DNA of 64,000 bases from Lachnospiraceae bacterium. Lineage in GTDB: Bacteria; Bacillota; Clostridia; Lachnospirales; Lachnospiraceae. The notes under the pieces were generated by a model, which worked only from the letters and a program-made list of their open reading frames with translations, did not search any database and was not told the origin of the DNA. Positions 41,069-49,137 of the stretch are shown here, in pieces; positions within the stretch are counted from its first letter, which is position 1, and every line of letters begins with the position of its first letter. The stretch covers positions 1 to 64,000 of the forward strand of contig JAKSPO010000008.1 of NCBI GenBank assembly GCA_024404675.1, read 5' to 3'. The translations under genes and the position numbers were made by a program.

Positions 41069-41896
41069 ATGAACAATGTGATTTATCCAAAGACCCTGAA
41101 CTGCCCGGAGCTTGAGATGTATGTCGGCAACAAGGAGGTGCATCTTCTTCGCTATTTTGAACCGGAGCCGGGGCTTTTCATTGCGGAAACGAAAAATGTA
41201 ATTGATGTGGCGCTTCGAAGAGGCTACGAGGTGTACAGCGTCGTATGCTCAGAGAAGATGCTGTCCGACGAGCTTCTGACGCGCATCGGCGATGCGCCGA
41301 TCTATGTTGTGGACCTGGACGAAGCCAAGAAGCAGTTTGGTTACGTGCTGACCGGTGAGATTTCCGCTGTGATGCGAAGAAAGGCACCGGCCGATTATCG
41401 TGAGGTGCTCCGCGGGGCGAAGCGGATTGTTGTGTTAGAGGATGTGGAGAATCCGACCAATGTCGGTGCTATCTTTCGTTCGGCGGCTGCATTTGGCATT
41501 GACGGAATCATTCTCTCGCCGGCATGCGTAGATCCGTTATATCGTAGAGCGATGCGGGTGAGCGTTGGAAATGTGTTCAACATCCCGTGGGCGTATGCTT
41601 GTTTTAATGAGGCGGAATGGGAGCAGAAGGGAATCGCTCTTTTAAAGGAGGAGGGGTTCACAACCGTAGCGATGGCGCTTCGGGAGGACAATGTGATGAT
41701 TGACGACCCTGCGCTAAAGGCTGCCGAGAAGCTGGCGATTATTATGGGTAACGAAGGAAACGGCCTGGTTGATGCCACAATTGCTGCTTGCGATTATGTT
41801 GCGAAGATTCCCATGGAGAACGGTGTGGATTCCCTGAATGTGGCAGTTGCGTCGGCACTTGCGATGTGGGAGCTTAGGAACGACAAGCAGGCTTGA
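41069..41896 (+). CDS. SpoU/TrmH-family RNA 2'-O-methyltransferase
   Basis: A 275-residue SPOUT-fold methyltransferase. All three motifs are present: motif 1 NPTNVGAIFRSAAAFG, motif 2 IIMGNEGNGL, motif 3 IPMENGVDSLNVAVASAL. An N-terminal substrate-binding extension of about 110 residues is present. The exact target (tRNA or rRNA ribose) cannot be deduced. The start at 41069 is chosen because the front 24 nt of the longer frame have no ribosome site. Confidence 0.88.
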   Translation: MNNVIYPKTLNCPELEMYVGNKEVHLLRYFEPEPGLFIAETKNVIDVALRRGYEVYSVVCSEKMLSDELLTRIGDAPIYVVDLDEAKKQFGYVLTGEISAVMRRKAPADYREVLRGAKRIVVLEDVENPTNVGAIFRSAAAFGIDGIILSPACVDPLYRRAMRVSVGNVFNIPWAYACFNEAEWEQKGIALLKEEGFTTVAMALREDNVMIDDPALKAAEKLAIIMGNEGNGLVDATIAACDYVAKIPMENGVDSLNVAVASALAMWELRNDKQA

Positions 41897-41905
41897 AACA
41901 AGCAG

Positions 41906-41935
41906 TTGACAGTAATATCATAGCGTGGGTACAAT
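41906..41935 (+). promoter_or_regulatory. Strong promoter for the MacB-like gene
   Basis: TTGACA (41906-41911) and TACAAT (41930-41935), 18 bp spacing, lie 78 bp before the start codon. Confidence 0.7.
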
Positions 41936-42012
41936 CGAAATGTCGAGCTTAGGCGACAGAATAAGAGTTTTTGGGTGAGTCTCCGGCGAGAACGGAGCAA
42001 GAGGGGATTGAA

Positions 42013-44082
42013 ATGATTAGTGCTTCAGATATTAAAATACATATTTCAGGGAAAGATCTGGTTTCGGGTGAAATAGCAATACCACGTGGAAGCATTGTGG
42101 TTGTGAAGGGCGATAGCGGAAGTGGAAAGTCTAGCCTTTTGTATTTTCTAGCTTTATTTTCCTCACATGGACAAGGAAGCTATCAACTTGATGGTAATGA
42201 AGTGGATATCCATGATGAGGCCACATGTGCGGCACTAAGACGAAGATATTCCTTTCTCTTTCAAGACAATGCTCTGCTTGATAAGCTGACGGTTTTGGAA
42301 AATGTACAGCAGGCTGCAGCAAGTGCCGGAATCAGTGTTTCGGCGGAGCAAATCATTGCTGCTATTAAACGGGTCAATCTTTCGGAGGAATGCATAGGTA
42401 AGTATCCGAAGCAACTTTCGGGGGGAGAACAGCAGAGAGTGGCTTTGGTATGCGCGTTGGTTCGTGATTCTGAGTATCTTTTTGTGGATGAGCCTACTGC
42501 ATCGTTGGATGAGCAGAGCACGCAGATTGTTCTCCAGGTTCTTGCGGAGGAAGCTGCGAAGGGAAAAGGTATATGCATTGCTAGCCATGATTCGCGTGTG
42601 TGGAATATTACAGACAGAAAATTCGAAATTGTTGATGGCGTAATCAAGTCGGAGATTAGCTGTGATGCCATAGAGGAAACACAAACGGAAGAACCCGCTG
42701 TCAATCTAAAGAACGCGTTCTCCTGTTTCAAGTACGCTAGACTTCAAAGAAAGAGAGAAAAATCCTCTCGCGGAATTGTTTCTTTCCTTTGTGCGTTAGC
42801 AGTTGTCGGATTTGTTTTACTGGGTGGCGTGTTACGGTACTTAAAGGATGCACATGATGGCCTGGTGAAACAGGTTTCGGATAGAGAAATTTTTGTTGTA
42901 AATCTACTGGGAACGCGGGAAAGTGTCTTGGATTCGGACGGAAATCCGGGTATCACGGAGGAAGAAATGCGTAGCATCGCTCAATTTGATGGGGTTGAAA
43001 CGATCTATCCATTTTTTGAGTTTTATGATTCTTCTTTCAGCGGAACCGGAATACATAAGATAAGAGAGATTACCGTCCGGACCAAAGGTGAGGAAAGAAA
43101 GGTTATGCCGCTGGGCGCAACATTTGGGACGGAAACTTATTCGGTTCTTCCGTTTTATAAGGAACAGAATATCGAAGCCCATATTGTTCATCAATTCAGT
43201 CAGGAAGCAGAGTGCTATATTTCGACAGACCTTGCAAGGGCACTGGGTGTAGAAGATTTGGAGGACGAACTGACGATATCATTGTGGGTGTGGGTTCCTG
43301 TTGGAAAATATGTGATGGAGTCGAGCACGGATACGATTGCCGCCCAAGGTGAATTCAATATCTGTCGAAGCCGGGAATTAACCGTTAAAGTGGGTGGAAT
43401 AATAGGCGAGGAATATAATAATCGCTTTTCTGTCGCTTCCGAAAATCTGCTTTTTCTTTCTTTTGATTTAATGGATACTGTACTGCAGGAGATGCTTATC
43501 GGGTCGGCAGGAGAATCCTTTGAGAAAGACGCAGTGGGACATGAGATAAAGGAGTGGAACCCGTCTGCCGCAGTTGTATATGTAGATTCGCAAAGTCGGG
43601 TGAAAATTGTTTCTTCAAAAATCGAAAGGATTAACGGAAGTTTTTCGACAAGGTGCGATTACAGCAACGCGAAAAAACTGGAAGAGTTCATTAAGGATAC
43701 ACGTTCCGTATCAAGAATTGTTGTCATGTTAGTCGTATTTATAATATTCGTTCTAATGTTTATCCTGTTTATGAATTATACATTGTCCAGGAACAAGGAG
43801 TTTGCCCTTTTGAAGGTTTATGGAATAAGCCGACGCGGTATTATTCTGATTACGGTTATGGATGGTATACTTTATGCATGTACAATCATTGTGCTTGCCC
43901 TTTTGATGTGTGGCGTAGCGTGGGTCGTTGGAAATGCGGTTTTAGCCCAAGGTGCCTTTACAGTTGACCGTTCCTTCATGTTGATGATTCCGTTTATGAC
44001 TGTTTGCTTTGTACTTGCGCCAATGCTTGTAAGTGCAGGTTATGCGGTTCGTCTCAAGGTTGACAATGTAATGCGATATTAA
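42013..44082 (+). CDS. MacB-like ABC transporter, ATPase and permease in one chain
   Basis: A 689-residue fusion. Residues 1-220 form the nucleotide-binding domain: Walker A GDSGSGKSS, Q-loop LFQDNALL, signature LSGGEQQRV, Walker B YLFVDEPTASLDE, and H-loop SHD. A permease part follows with one helix (about residues 255-280), a large ectodomain of about 270 residues, and three C-terminal helices with FtsX character (NKEFALLKVYGISRRGI). This is MacB order. The start at 42013 has GAGGGG. It stands alone with its own promoter and terminator and is markedly more A+T-rich than its neighbours, so recent acquisition is likely. It could export a peptide. Confidence 0.85.
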   Translation: MISASDIKIHISGKDLVSGEIAIPRGSIVVVKGDSGSGKSSLLYFLALFSSHGQGSYQLDGNEVDIHDEATCAALRRRYSFLFQDNALLDKLTVLENVQQAAASAGISVSAEQIIAAIKRVNLSEECIGKYPKQLSGGEQQRVALVCALVRDSEYLFVDEPTASLDEQSTQIVLQVLAEEAAKGKGICIASHDSRVWNITDRKFEIVDGVIKSEISCDAIEETQTEEPAVNLKNAFSCFKYARLQRKREKSSRGIVSFLCALAVVGFVLLGGVLRYLKDAHDGLVKQVSDREIFVVNLLGTRESVLDSDGNPGITEEEMRSIAQFDGVETIYPFFEFYDSSFSGTGIHKIREITVRTKGEERKVMPLGATFGTETYSVLPFYKEQNIEAHIVHQFSQEAECYISTDLARALGVEDLEDELTISLWVWVPVGKYVMESSTDTIAAQGEFNICRSRELTVKVGGIIGEEYNNRFSVASENLLFLSFDLMDTVLQEMLIGSAGESFEKDAVGHEIKEWNPSAAVVYVDSQSRVKIVSSKIERINGSFSTRCDYSNAKKLEEFIKDTRSVSRIVVMLVVFIIFVLMFILFMNYTLSRNKEFALLKVYGISRRGIILITVMDGILYACTIIVLALLMCGVAWVVGNAVLAQGAFTVDRSFMLMIPFMTVCFVLAPMLVSAGYAVRLKVDNVMRY

Positions 44083-44126
44083 AATATAATAGGGACTATG
44101 AGAAATCATATGCCCCTTCCAAGTAG

Positions 44127-44162
44127 AAGAGCAATGTGGTAGGTTCACATTGCTCTTTTTGT
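44127..44162 (+). terminator. Terminator of the MacB-like gene
   Basis: A 12-bp stem (44127-44138 and 44146-44157) with a 7-base loop is followed by TTTTTG. Confidence 0.85.
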
Positions 44163-44192
44163 ATGGGTAATCAATTGATTAAGATACCTTCG

Positions 44193-45017
44193 CTAAGGAA
44201 GTTCAAACAGAAGCGCAGCATTGTTTGGTTCCACTAACAGATTGGCAATGACATAACAGCTGTTTCGATACTGAAAACGGTATACTTCAATCTGCTTCAG
44301 GCGCTCTGCGGTGTCGGATTCCCGGTATACAGCCTTAAACTCGGTCATCTCATGCAGTTCCGCCTCGGAGAGAAGGTCTTTTCGAAGAAATGCGAGCTCT
44401 TCGGGCGAGGTAATTGCAACTGCAGGCTCACCATAGGCAAGACGATGGAAGATCGTCTTTTGGTAGAACGCGATAAGCGAGTCATCGCGGGCGATATACT
44501 CACCGCAGGAGAGATAATAGCTTCCGAGCAACTCGTCCCCACAGTATACCGGAATCTGGGCGAAGCGGAAATATTGCCTTGTATCAAACCGGCGGATGAT
44601 TGCGCCAAGCACGGTGGAGCAGGCGGTATGCACGTCATGAGAAAGCGTCAGCCTTGCGAGCGTTCCTTCCTGTGTGGGTGCTTCTGTCCATTCGATGGCG
44701 GCAGCATAATCCCTTTTAAGCTGATCAAGCTCGGGTGCATAGTCATTTGCCAGAAAAGTGATATACGCTGCACTGAAATCACTCTCCAAAAGCGCATCGG
44801 CGCAGGAATTAAGCGTGACATGGTAAGTAAAATCGTATTCTTTGTCATGCATTGTAAGGAGGAGTCTATCGCCGTCTTCCTTAAATGCCGTGCACGTTGC
44901 ATCCCCGTAGAGTGCGGTAGTATAGGCAATCGCTGCCTTCTTCGGCGGAATATGCAAACTGCACCCACAGAGGAGTGCAGTTACAATCAGCAATTCAATT
45001 ATCACAAGCTTCTTCAT
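44193..45017 (-). CDS. Uncharacterised lipoprotein
   Basis: A 274-residue protein with a lipobox LLCGC (Cys at about residue 19). No domain is recognised. Its ectodomain has no repeats or stalk. The gene lies 5 nt after the O-acetylhomoserine sulfhydrylase gene on the same strand, so it is the second gene of that transcript. The functional link between the two is not clear. Confidence 0.7.
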   Translation of the reverse strand: MKKLVIIELLIVTALLCGCSLHIPPKKAAIAYTTALYGDATCTAFKEDGDRLLLTMHDKEYDFTYHVTLNSCADALLESDFSAAYITFLANDYAPELDQLKRDYAAAIEWTEAPTQEGTLARLTLSHDVHTACSTVLGAIIRRFDTRQYFRFAQIPVYCGDELLGSYYLSCGEYIARDDSLIAFYQKTIFHRLAYGEPAVAITSPEELAFLRKDLLSEAELHEMTEFKAVYRESDTAERLKQIEVYRFQYRNSCYVIANLLVEPNNAALLFELP

Positions 45018-45022
45018 GGATA

Positions 45023-46294
45023 TTACTGGCCAAGAGCCTGCTTCAGGTCGTTGATGATGTCATCAATGTTCTCAATACCAACGGAGAGACGGATGAGATC
45101 CGGTGCGACACCTGCTTCAATCAGCTGCTCATCGGTCATCTGACGATGGGTATGGCTTGCGGGATGGAGCAGACAGGTCTTTGCATCTGCAACGTGTGTT
45201 ACGATGCTTGCAAACTGCAGCTTGTCCATGAACTCGATGGAAGCCTGACGACCGCCCTTGATACCGAAGGCAACAACGCCACAGGTGCCCTTAGGACAGT
45301 ACTTCTTCGCAAGGTCATGATACTCATCGCCTTCGAGGTCAGCATAGTGAACCCAGGCAACCTTCTCGTTGTCCTTCAAAAACTTAGCAACGGCAAGTGC
45401 GTTCGAGCAGTGACGCTCCATACGTACATGCAGACTCTCCAGACCAAGGTTCAGATAGAAGGAGTTCTGCGGAGACGGAATGGAACCGAAGTCTCTCATC
45501 AGCTGGCTGGTAGCCTTGGTGATATAAGCTGCTTTGCCGAACTTAGCGGCATAGGTAATGCCATGGTAGGACTCGTCGGGGGTGGTAAGACCGGGGAAAC
45601 GGTCTGCGTAAGCCATCCAGTCAAAGTTACCGCTGTCGATGATTGCGCCGCCGACTGCAGTTGCATGACCGTCCATATACTTGGTCGTGGAATGGGTTAC
45701 GATATCTGCGCCCCACTCGATCGGGCGGCAGTTAATCGGTGTAGCAAAGGTGTTATCGATGATAAGCGGCATGCCATGCTTATGTGCAAGCTTTGCAAAA
45801 CGCTCGATATCGAAGATACCTACGGTCGGATTGGTGATGGTCTCGCCGAACATACACTTGGTGTTCGGCTTCATCAAGGCTTCGATCTCCTCGTCGGTCA
45901 TGGACTGATCGTAGAAGATGCACTCGATGCCCATCTTCTTCATCGTGGTACCAAACAGGTTGAAGGTGCCGCCGTAGATGGAAGAGGAAGCAAGGAAGCT
46001 GTCTCCGCACTCGCAGATATTAAAAACGGCATAGAAATTCGCTGCCTGACCGGAGGAGGTAAGCATTCCTGCATAACCGCCTTCCATAGCAGTAATCTTA
46101 GCAGCAACCGCGTCGTTGGTGGGGTTCTGCAATCTGGTATAAAAATAGCCCTCAGCCTCCAAATCGAACAGCTTGCCCATAGCGTCGCTGGTGTCGTACT
46201 TGAAAGTAGTGCTCTGGTAGATCGGGAGCTGTCTCGGCTCGCCCTGAGCAGGCTTCCATCCCTCATGGATACATTGTGTTTCAATATGTGACAT
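45023..46294 (-). CDS. O-acetylhomoserine sulfhydrylase (Cys/Met metabolism PLP enzyme)
   Basis: A 423-residue PLP enzyme of the cystathionine-gamma-synthase superfamily, with the longer chain typical of O-acetylhomoserine sulfhydrylase (MetY). The Schiff-base Lys is in HSTTKYMDGHA. YFYTRLQNPTND, MLTSSGQAANF, and SVGIENIDDI are characteristic. It makes homocysteine (or methionine with methanethiol) from O-acetylhomoserine. The start has GGGAGG eight bases upstream. A TTGCAA/TAGGAT promoter lies about 33 bp upstream. No SAM riboswitch or S-box was seen in the leader. Confidence 0.92.
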   Translation of the reverse strand: MSHIETQCIHEGWKPAQGEPRQLPIYQSTTFKYDTSDAMGKLFDLEAEGYFYTRLQNPTNDAVAAKITAMEGGYAGMLTSSGQAANFYAVFNICECGDSFLASSSIYGGTFNLFGTTMKKMGIECIFYDQSMTDEEIEALMKPNTKCMFGETITNPTVGIFDIERFAKLAHKHGMPLIIDNTFATPINCRPIEWGADIVTHSTTKYMDGHATAVGGAIIDSGNFDWMAYADRFPGLTTPDESYHGITYAAKFGKAAYITKATSQLMRDFGSIPSPQNSFYLNLGLESLHVRMERHCSNALAVAKFLKDNEKVAWVHYADLEGDEYHDLAKKYCPKGTCGVVAFGIKGGRQASIEFMDKLQFASIVTHVADAKTCLLHPASHTHRQMTDEQLIEAGVAPDLIRLSVGIENIDDIINDLKQALGQ

Positions 46295-46326
46295 AGGTAA
46301 ATACCTCCCAATTTCGTATAGCCTTT

Positions 46327-46355
46327 ATCCTACCATAAGGAGGGGTATTTTGCAA
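46327..46355 (-). promoter_or_regulatory. Promoter of the sulfhydrylase gene
   Basis: On the minus strand TTGCAA (46350-46355) and TAGGAT (46327-46332) have a 17-bp spacer. Confidence 0.5.
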
Positions 46356-46392
46356 TCGGAAAATGCTGAAAGCGCCGCGCATTATCAGAGCA

Positions 46393-46427
46393 ATAAAACA
46401 GGGCCGGTGGTTTTATCCATCGGCCCT
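46393..46427 (-). terminator. Terminator of the flotillin gene
   Basis: An 11-bp stem on the minus strand (46417-46427 with 46400-46410, one wobble) is followed by GTTTTATT. It lies 50 nt after the flotillin stop. Confidence 0.8.
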
Positions 46428-46476
46428 CTGCTTTCGGCTTATGTAAGCCTTTACAGTATATATTTCAATTATTCCC

Positions 46477-48021
46477 TTACTCGATAGAATCAAGCGTTTC
46501 CTTATCGGTTACGATGGTTGCACCCTCGAGACCGGTTACATTGATGTTGCGGTTAACCTTTGCATCATAGGAATCAGCATTGATGATGTTAGCAAGATCG
46601 ATACCCGTTGCCTGCTTCATGCTCTCAAAAACCTTGGCCATAACAACCGGAACATTGCCTGCAACCTGCTCGACACCGTTGCTTCCGCCTTCGCCACCAC
46701 CGATGATGGTGATCTTGTCGATCTGCTGAAGAGGAGCAGCAACCTGAGCAGCGATTTCCGGAAGAACCTTAATCATCATTTCAGCAACTGCAGCCTTGTT
46801 ATACTTAGCGTATGCCTCGGCCTTCTTCTCCATTGCCTCAGCCTGTGCGATACCCTTTGCCTCAATCGCCTTAGCCTCAGCTTCACCGATTGCACGGATA
46901 CCTTCTGCCTTCTGCTGTGCAGCATACTTATCAGCCTCAGCCTGCGCCTTGCGAGCCTCAGCCTCACGCTGTGCCTCGAACTGCTTAGCTTCTGCATCCT
47001 TCTGTCTCTGATAAAGAATTGCATCTGCTCTCTGCTGAGCTGCGTACTTGTCAGCCTCAGCCTGCTTCTTAACCTCTGCCTCCAGGGCACGTTCCTTAAC
47101 CTGTACAGCCTTCTCCTGCAACTCGATCTCACGCTCCTGACGAGCAATGTTCGCATTCGCGGTCGTGATCTCAATCGTCTTACGCTGCTGCTCCTTCTGA
47201 ATCTCATAAGCGGCATCAGCCATAGCCTTCTTGGTATCTGCATCGAGCTGGAGCTCGGACTTCTTAATAGCAAGTTCGTTCTGCTTCTTTGCAATCTCGG
47301 TCTGTGCAAGAACGGATGCATCGTTGGATTCCTTGTCGGCAGCAGCCTGTGCAACCTTGATGTCTCTCTCGGACTCAGCTCTTGCAATGGCAGCAGCCTT
47401 CTTGATCTTTACGATGTTGTCGATACCGAGGTTCTCAATCACCTCGTTGCCGTCTACGAAGTTCTGCACGTTGAAGGAAATGATATCAAGACCCATTGCT
47501 GCAAGGTCAGGCTCTGCATTCTCCTTAACAAGGTTAGCAAATTTCTGACGGTCGGAAACCATCTCTTCGAGTTTCATGCGGCCTACGATCTCTCGAACGT
47601 TACCTTCAAGTACCTCACGTGCTACGGCAGCTACGTACTCGGTAGGCTTGTTCAGGAAGTTCTCGGCAGCAAGGCGAAGCTTCTCAGCCTCGTTACTGAT
47701 CTTAACGTTAACGGTTGCATCAACGTTGATGTTGATGTAGTCGGCGGTAGGAACCGCGTTACTTGTCTTAACGTCGATCGGAATCAGTCGAAGGTTCAAC
47801 TTATCGAGACGCTCAAAGAACGGAACACGGAACGAAGCGCGTCCGATGACTACTTTGGACTTCTTCTTCATACCGGAGATGATAAATGCCATATCCGGCG
47901 GAGCTTTAACATAACCTGTAACAAAAAGCAGTATCAGAAGTACTGCGGCAACGACTCCGACAATCAACCAGGTGGTCGAATCGGAAAGGCTCACTTCTAA
48001 ATAATTCAGAAGACCTAACAT
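46477..48021 (-). CDS. floT: Flotillin-like SPFH-domain protein
   Basis: A 514-residue protein. One N-terminal membrane segment (residues 18-40) precedes the SPFH/PHB domain (about 45-230, GRASFRVPFFERLDKLNL...). Then comes a long coiled coil rich in Ala/Glu/Lys/Gln (230-420, repeated AEADKYAAQQ). The C-terminal tail contains LPEIAAQVAAPLQQIDKITIIGG, the flotillin signature. Flotillins organise membrane microdomains. No NfeD-type partner lies next to it. Codon use is narrow, suggesting high expression. Confidence 0.92.
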   Translation of the reverse strand: MLGLLNYLEVSLSDSTTWLIVGVVAAVLLILLFVTGYVKAPPDMAFIISGMKKKSKVVIGRASFRVPFFERLDKLNLRLIPIDVKTSNAVPTADYININVDATVNVKISNEAEKLRLAAENFLNKPTEYVAAVAREVLEGNVREIVGRMKLEEMVSDRQKFANLVKENAEPDLAAMGLDIISFNVQNFVDGNEVIENLGIDNIVKIKKAAAIARAESERDIKVAQAAADKESNDASVLAQTEIAKKQNELAIKKSELQLDADTKKAMADAAYEIQKEQQRKTIEITTANANIARQEREIELQEKAVQVKERALEAEVKKQAEADKYAAQQRADAILYQRQKDAEAKQFEAQREAEARKAQAEADKYAAQQKAEGIRAIGEAEAKAIEAKGIAQAEAMEKKAEAYAKYNKAAVAEMMIKVLPEIAAQVAAPLQQIDKITIIGGGEGGSNGVEQVAGNVPVVMAKVFESMKQATGIDLANIINADSYDAKVNRNINVTGLEGATIVTDKETLDSIE

Positions 48022-48065
48022 AAATACCTCAACTTTCTGCCCGGCTCTACGGGCCCCGCTTAGTA

Positions 48066-48126
48066 ATTATACCCCAGGTCGTTTCGACCTTGGTATCATT
48101 ATAATCAAGAAGGAGGGTAAATACAA
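48066..48126 (-). promoter_or_regulatory. Flotillin promoter with palindrome
   Basis: On the minus strand TTGTAT (48121-48126) and TATAAT (48098-48103) have a 17-bp spacer. A palindrome AGGTCG-AAA-CGACCT (48076-48090) lies just after the predicted start point, and a second TATAAT is found at 48066-48071 beyond it. The palindrome may be an operator for a dimeric regulator. The remaining divergent intergenic part (48127-48262) has a TCTCCTCT/AGAGGAGA hairpin (48196-48214) and nothing else recognised. Confidence 0.55.
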
Positions 48127-48262
48127 GTTAAATAAATGTTAAATGTTATTTACATCAAGTAACGAACATTTACAATCCTTGGCAAATGCGACACTTCTCC
48201 TCTTATAGAGGAGAGCTTACGGGACTGGGACGGATGGGTTGCTGTTTTTTCTATAAAAAAAG

Positions 48263-48291
48263 TTGCGTTGCACCGGGAAAAATGCTATCAT
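48263..48291 (+). promoter_or_regulatory. Promoter of the phosphatase/kinase operon
   Basis: TTGCGT (48263-48268) and TATCAT (48286-48291) are 17 bp apart, 65 bp before the phosphatase start. Confidence 0.5.
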
Positions 48292-48355
48292 TGAAATATA
48301 TATTCAAAAATAGGGATAGTATGCCTTTTTACGCTTATTGATATAGGAGACAGCT

Positions 48356-49126
48356 ATGAGTTACAAGTTTGCAAGTCATACGGATGTGGGTATCCGAAAG
48401 AGTACCAATCAGGACAGCTACTGCATCAGGGAAGCGGAGACGGACAAGGGAACCGTACTCTTTGCGCTTCTTTGCGACGGCATGGGCGGTCTTGAAAAAG
48501 GAGAGGTCGCAAGTGCGACTTTGATTCGCGTCTGGAGCGACTGGTTCGAAAAGGATCTGCCGCACATTCTGACCTGCGACGATATTCTCGGGGAAGTGAA
48601 ATCATCCTGGACGAGACTGATGACAAGTGAGAACTATCGAATCGGTCAGTTCGGCGTGCAGCACAATATCAACCTCGGGTCCACATTTACCGGCCTTCTG
48701 ATTCTTGAGGACGGGCGGTATATCATCGGACATGTCGGCGATTCCCGCGCATATCGTATCACGAATGACGGGGTAACGCTTCTGACGGAGGACCAGACGC
48801 TTGTAGCTAGAGAAGTGGCAGCAGGCAGAATGACTGCCGAGGATGCGGAGAGAGACCCTCGAAGAAGTATTCTTCTACAGTGTATCGGCGCTTCCGCATC
48901 GGTAACGCCCGCCTTCTATTTCGGTGAGGTCTCCGAGGGAGAGAATTATATGCTTTGCTGTGACGGCTTTAGACATCTGATTTCGAACGATGAGTTTTAT
49001 GCTTATCTGTGTCCGGAAACCAACCCGACCGAGGCTTATCTGCAGCAGCATGTGGAGGAGCTGGTAGAGCTCAACAAGGAGCGCAAGGAGTCGGATAACA
49101 TAACCGCTGTATGTATTGGTATATGA
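48356..49126 (+). CDS. PP2C-family Ser/Thr phosphatase
   Basis: A 256-residue soluble PP2C phosphatase. Metal motifs: CDGMGGLEKGE, GHVGDSRAYRI, and the C-terminal ESDNITAV; HTDVGIRKSTNQDSYC is at the front. It is of standard length (PrpC/Stp type). It should reverse the phosphorylation made by the kinase encoded next, 11 nt downstream. The start follows AGGAGAC by four bases. Confidence 0.9.
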   Translation: MSYKFASHTDVGIRKSTNQDSYCIREAETDKGTVLFALLCDGMGGLEKGEVASATLIRVWSDWFEKDLPHILTCDDILGEVKSSWTRLMTSENYRIGQFGVQHNINLGSTFTGLLILEDGRYIIGHVGDSRAYRITNDGVTLLTEDQTLVAREVAAGRMTAEDAERDPRRSILLQCIGASASVTPAFYFGEVSEGENYMLCCDGFRHLISNDEFYAYLCPETNPTEAYLQQHVEELVELNKERKESDNITAVCIGI

Positions 49127-49137
49127 GGTGAAGAGAA

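Noticed and set aside
44975..46291. 438-residue plus-strand frame opposite the sulfhydrylase gene
   Set aside because: It mirrors the real PLP-enzyme gene on the minus strand, whose motifs and ribosome site are clear.
46295..46476. SAM or S-box riboswitch ahead of the sulfhydrylase gene
   Set aside because: The leader between promoter and start is only about 30 nt and has none of the conserved elements.
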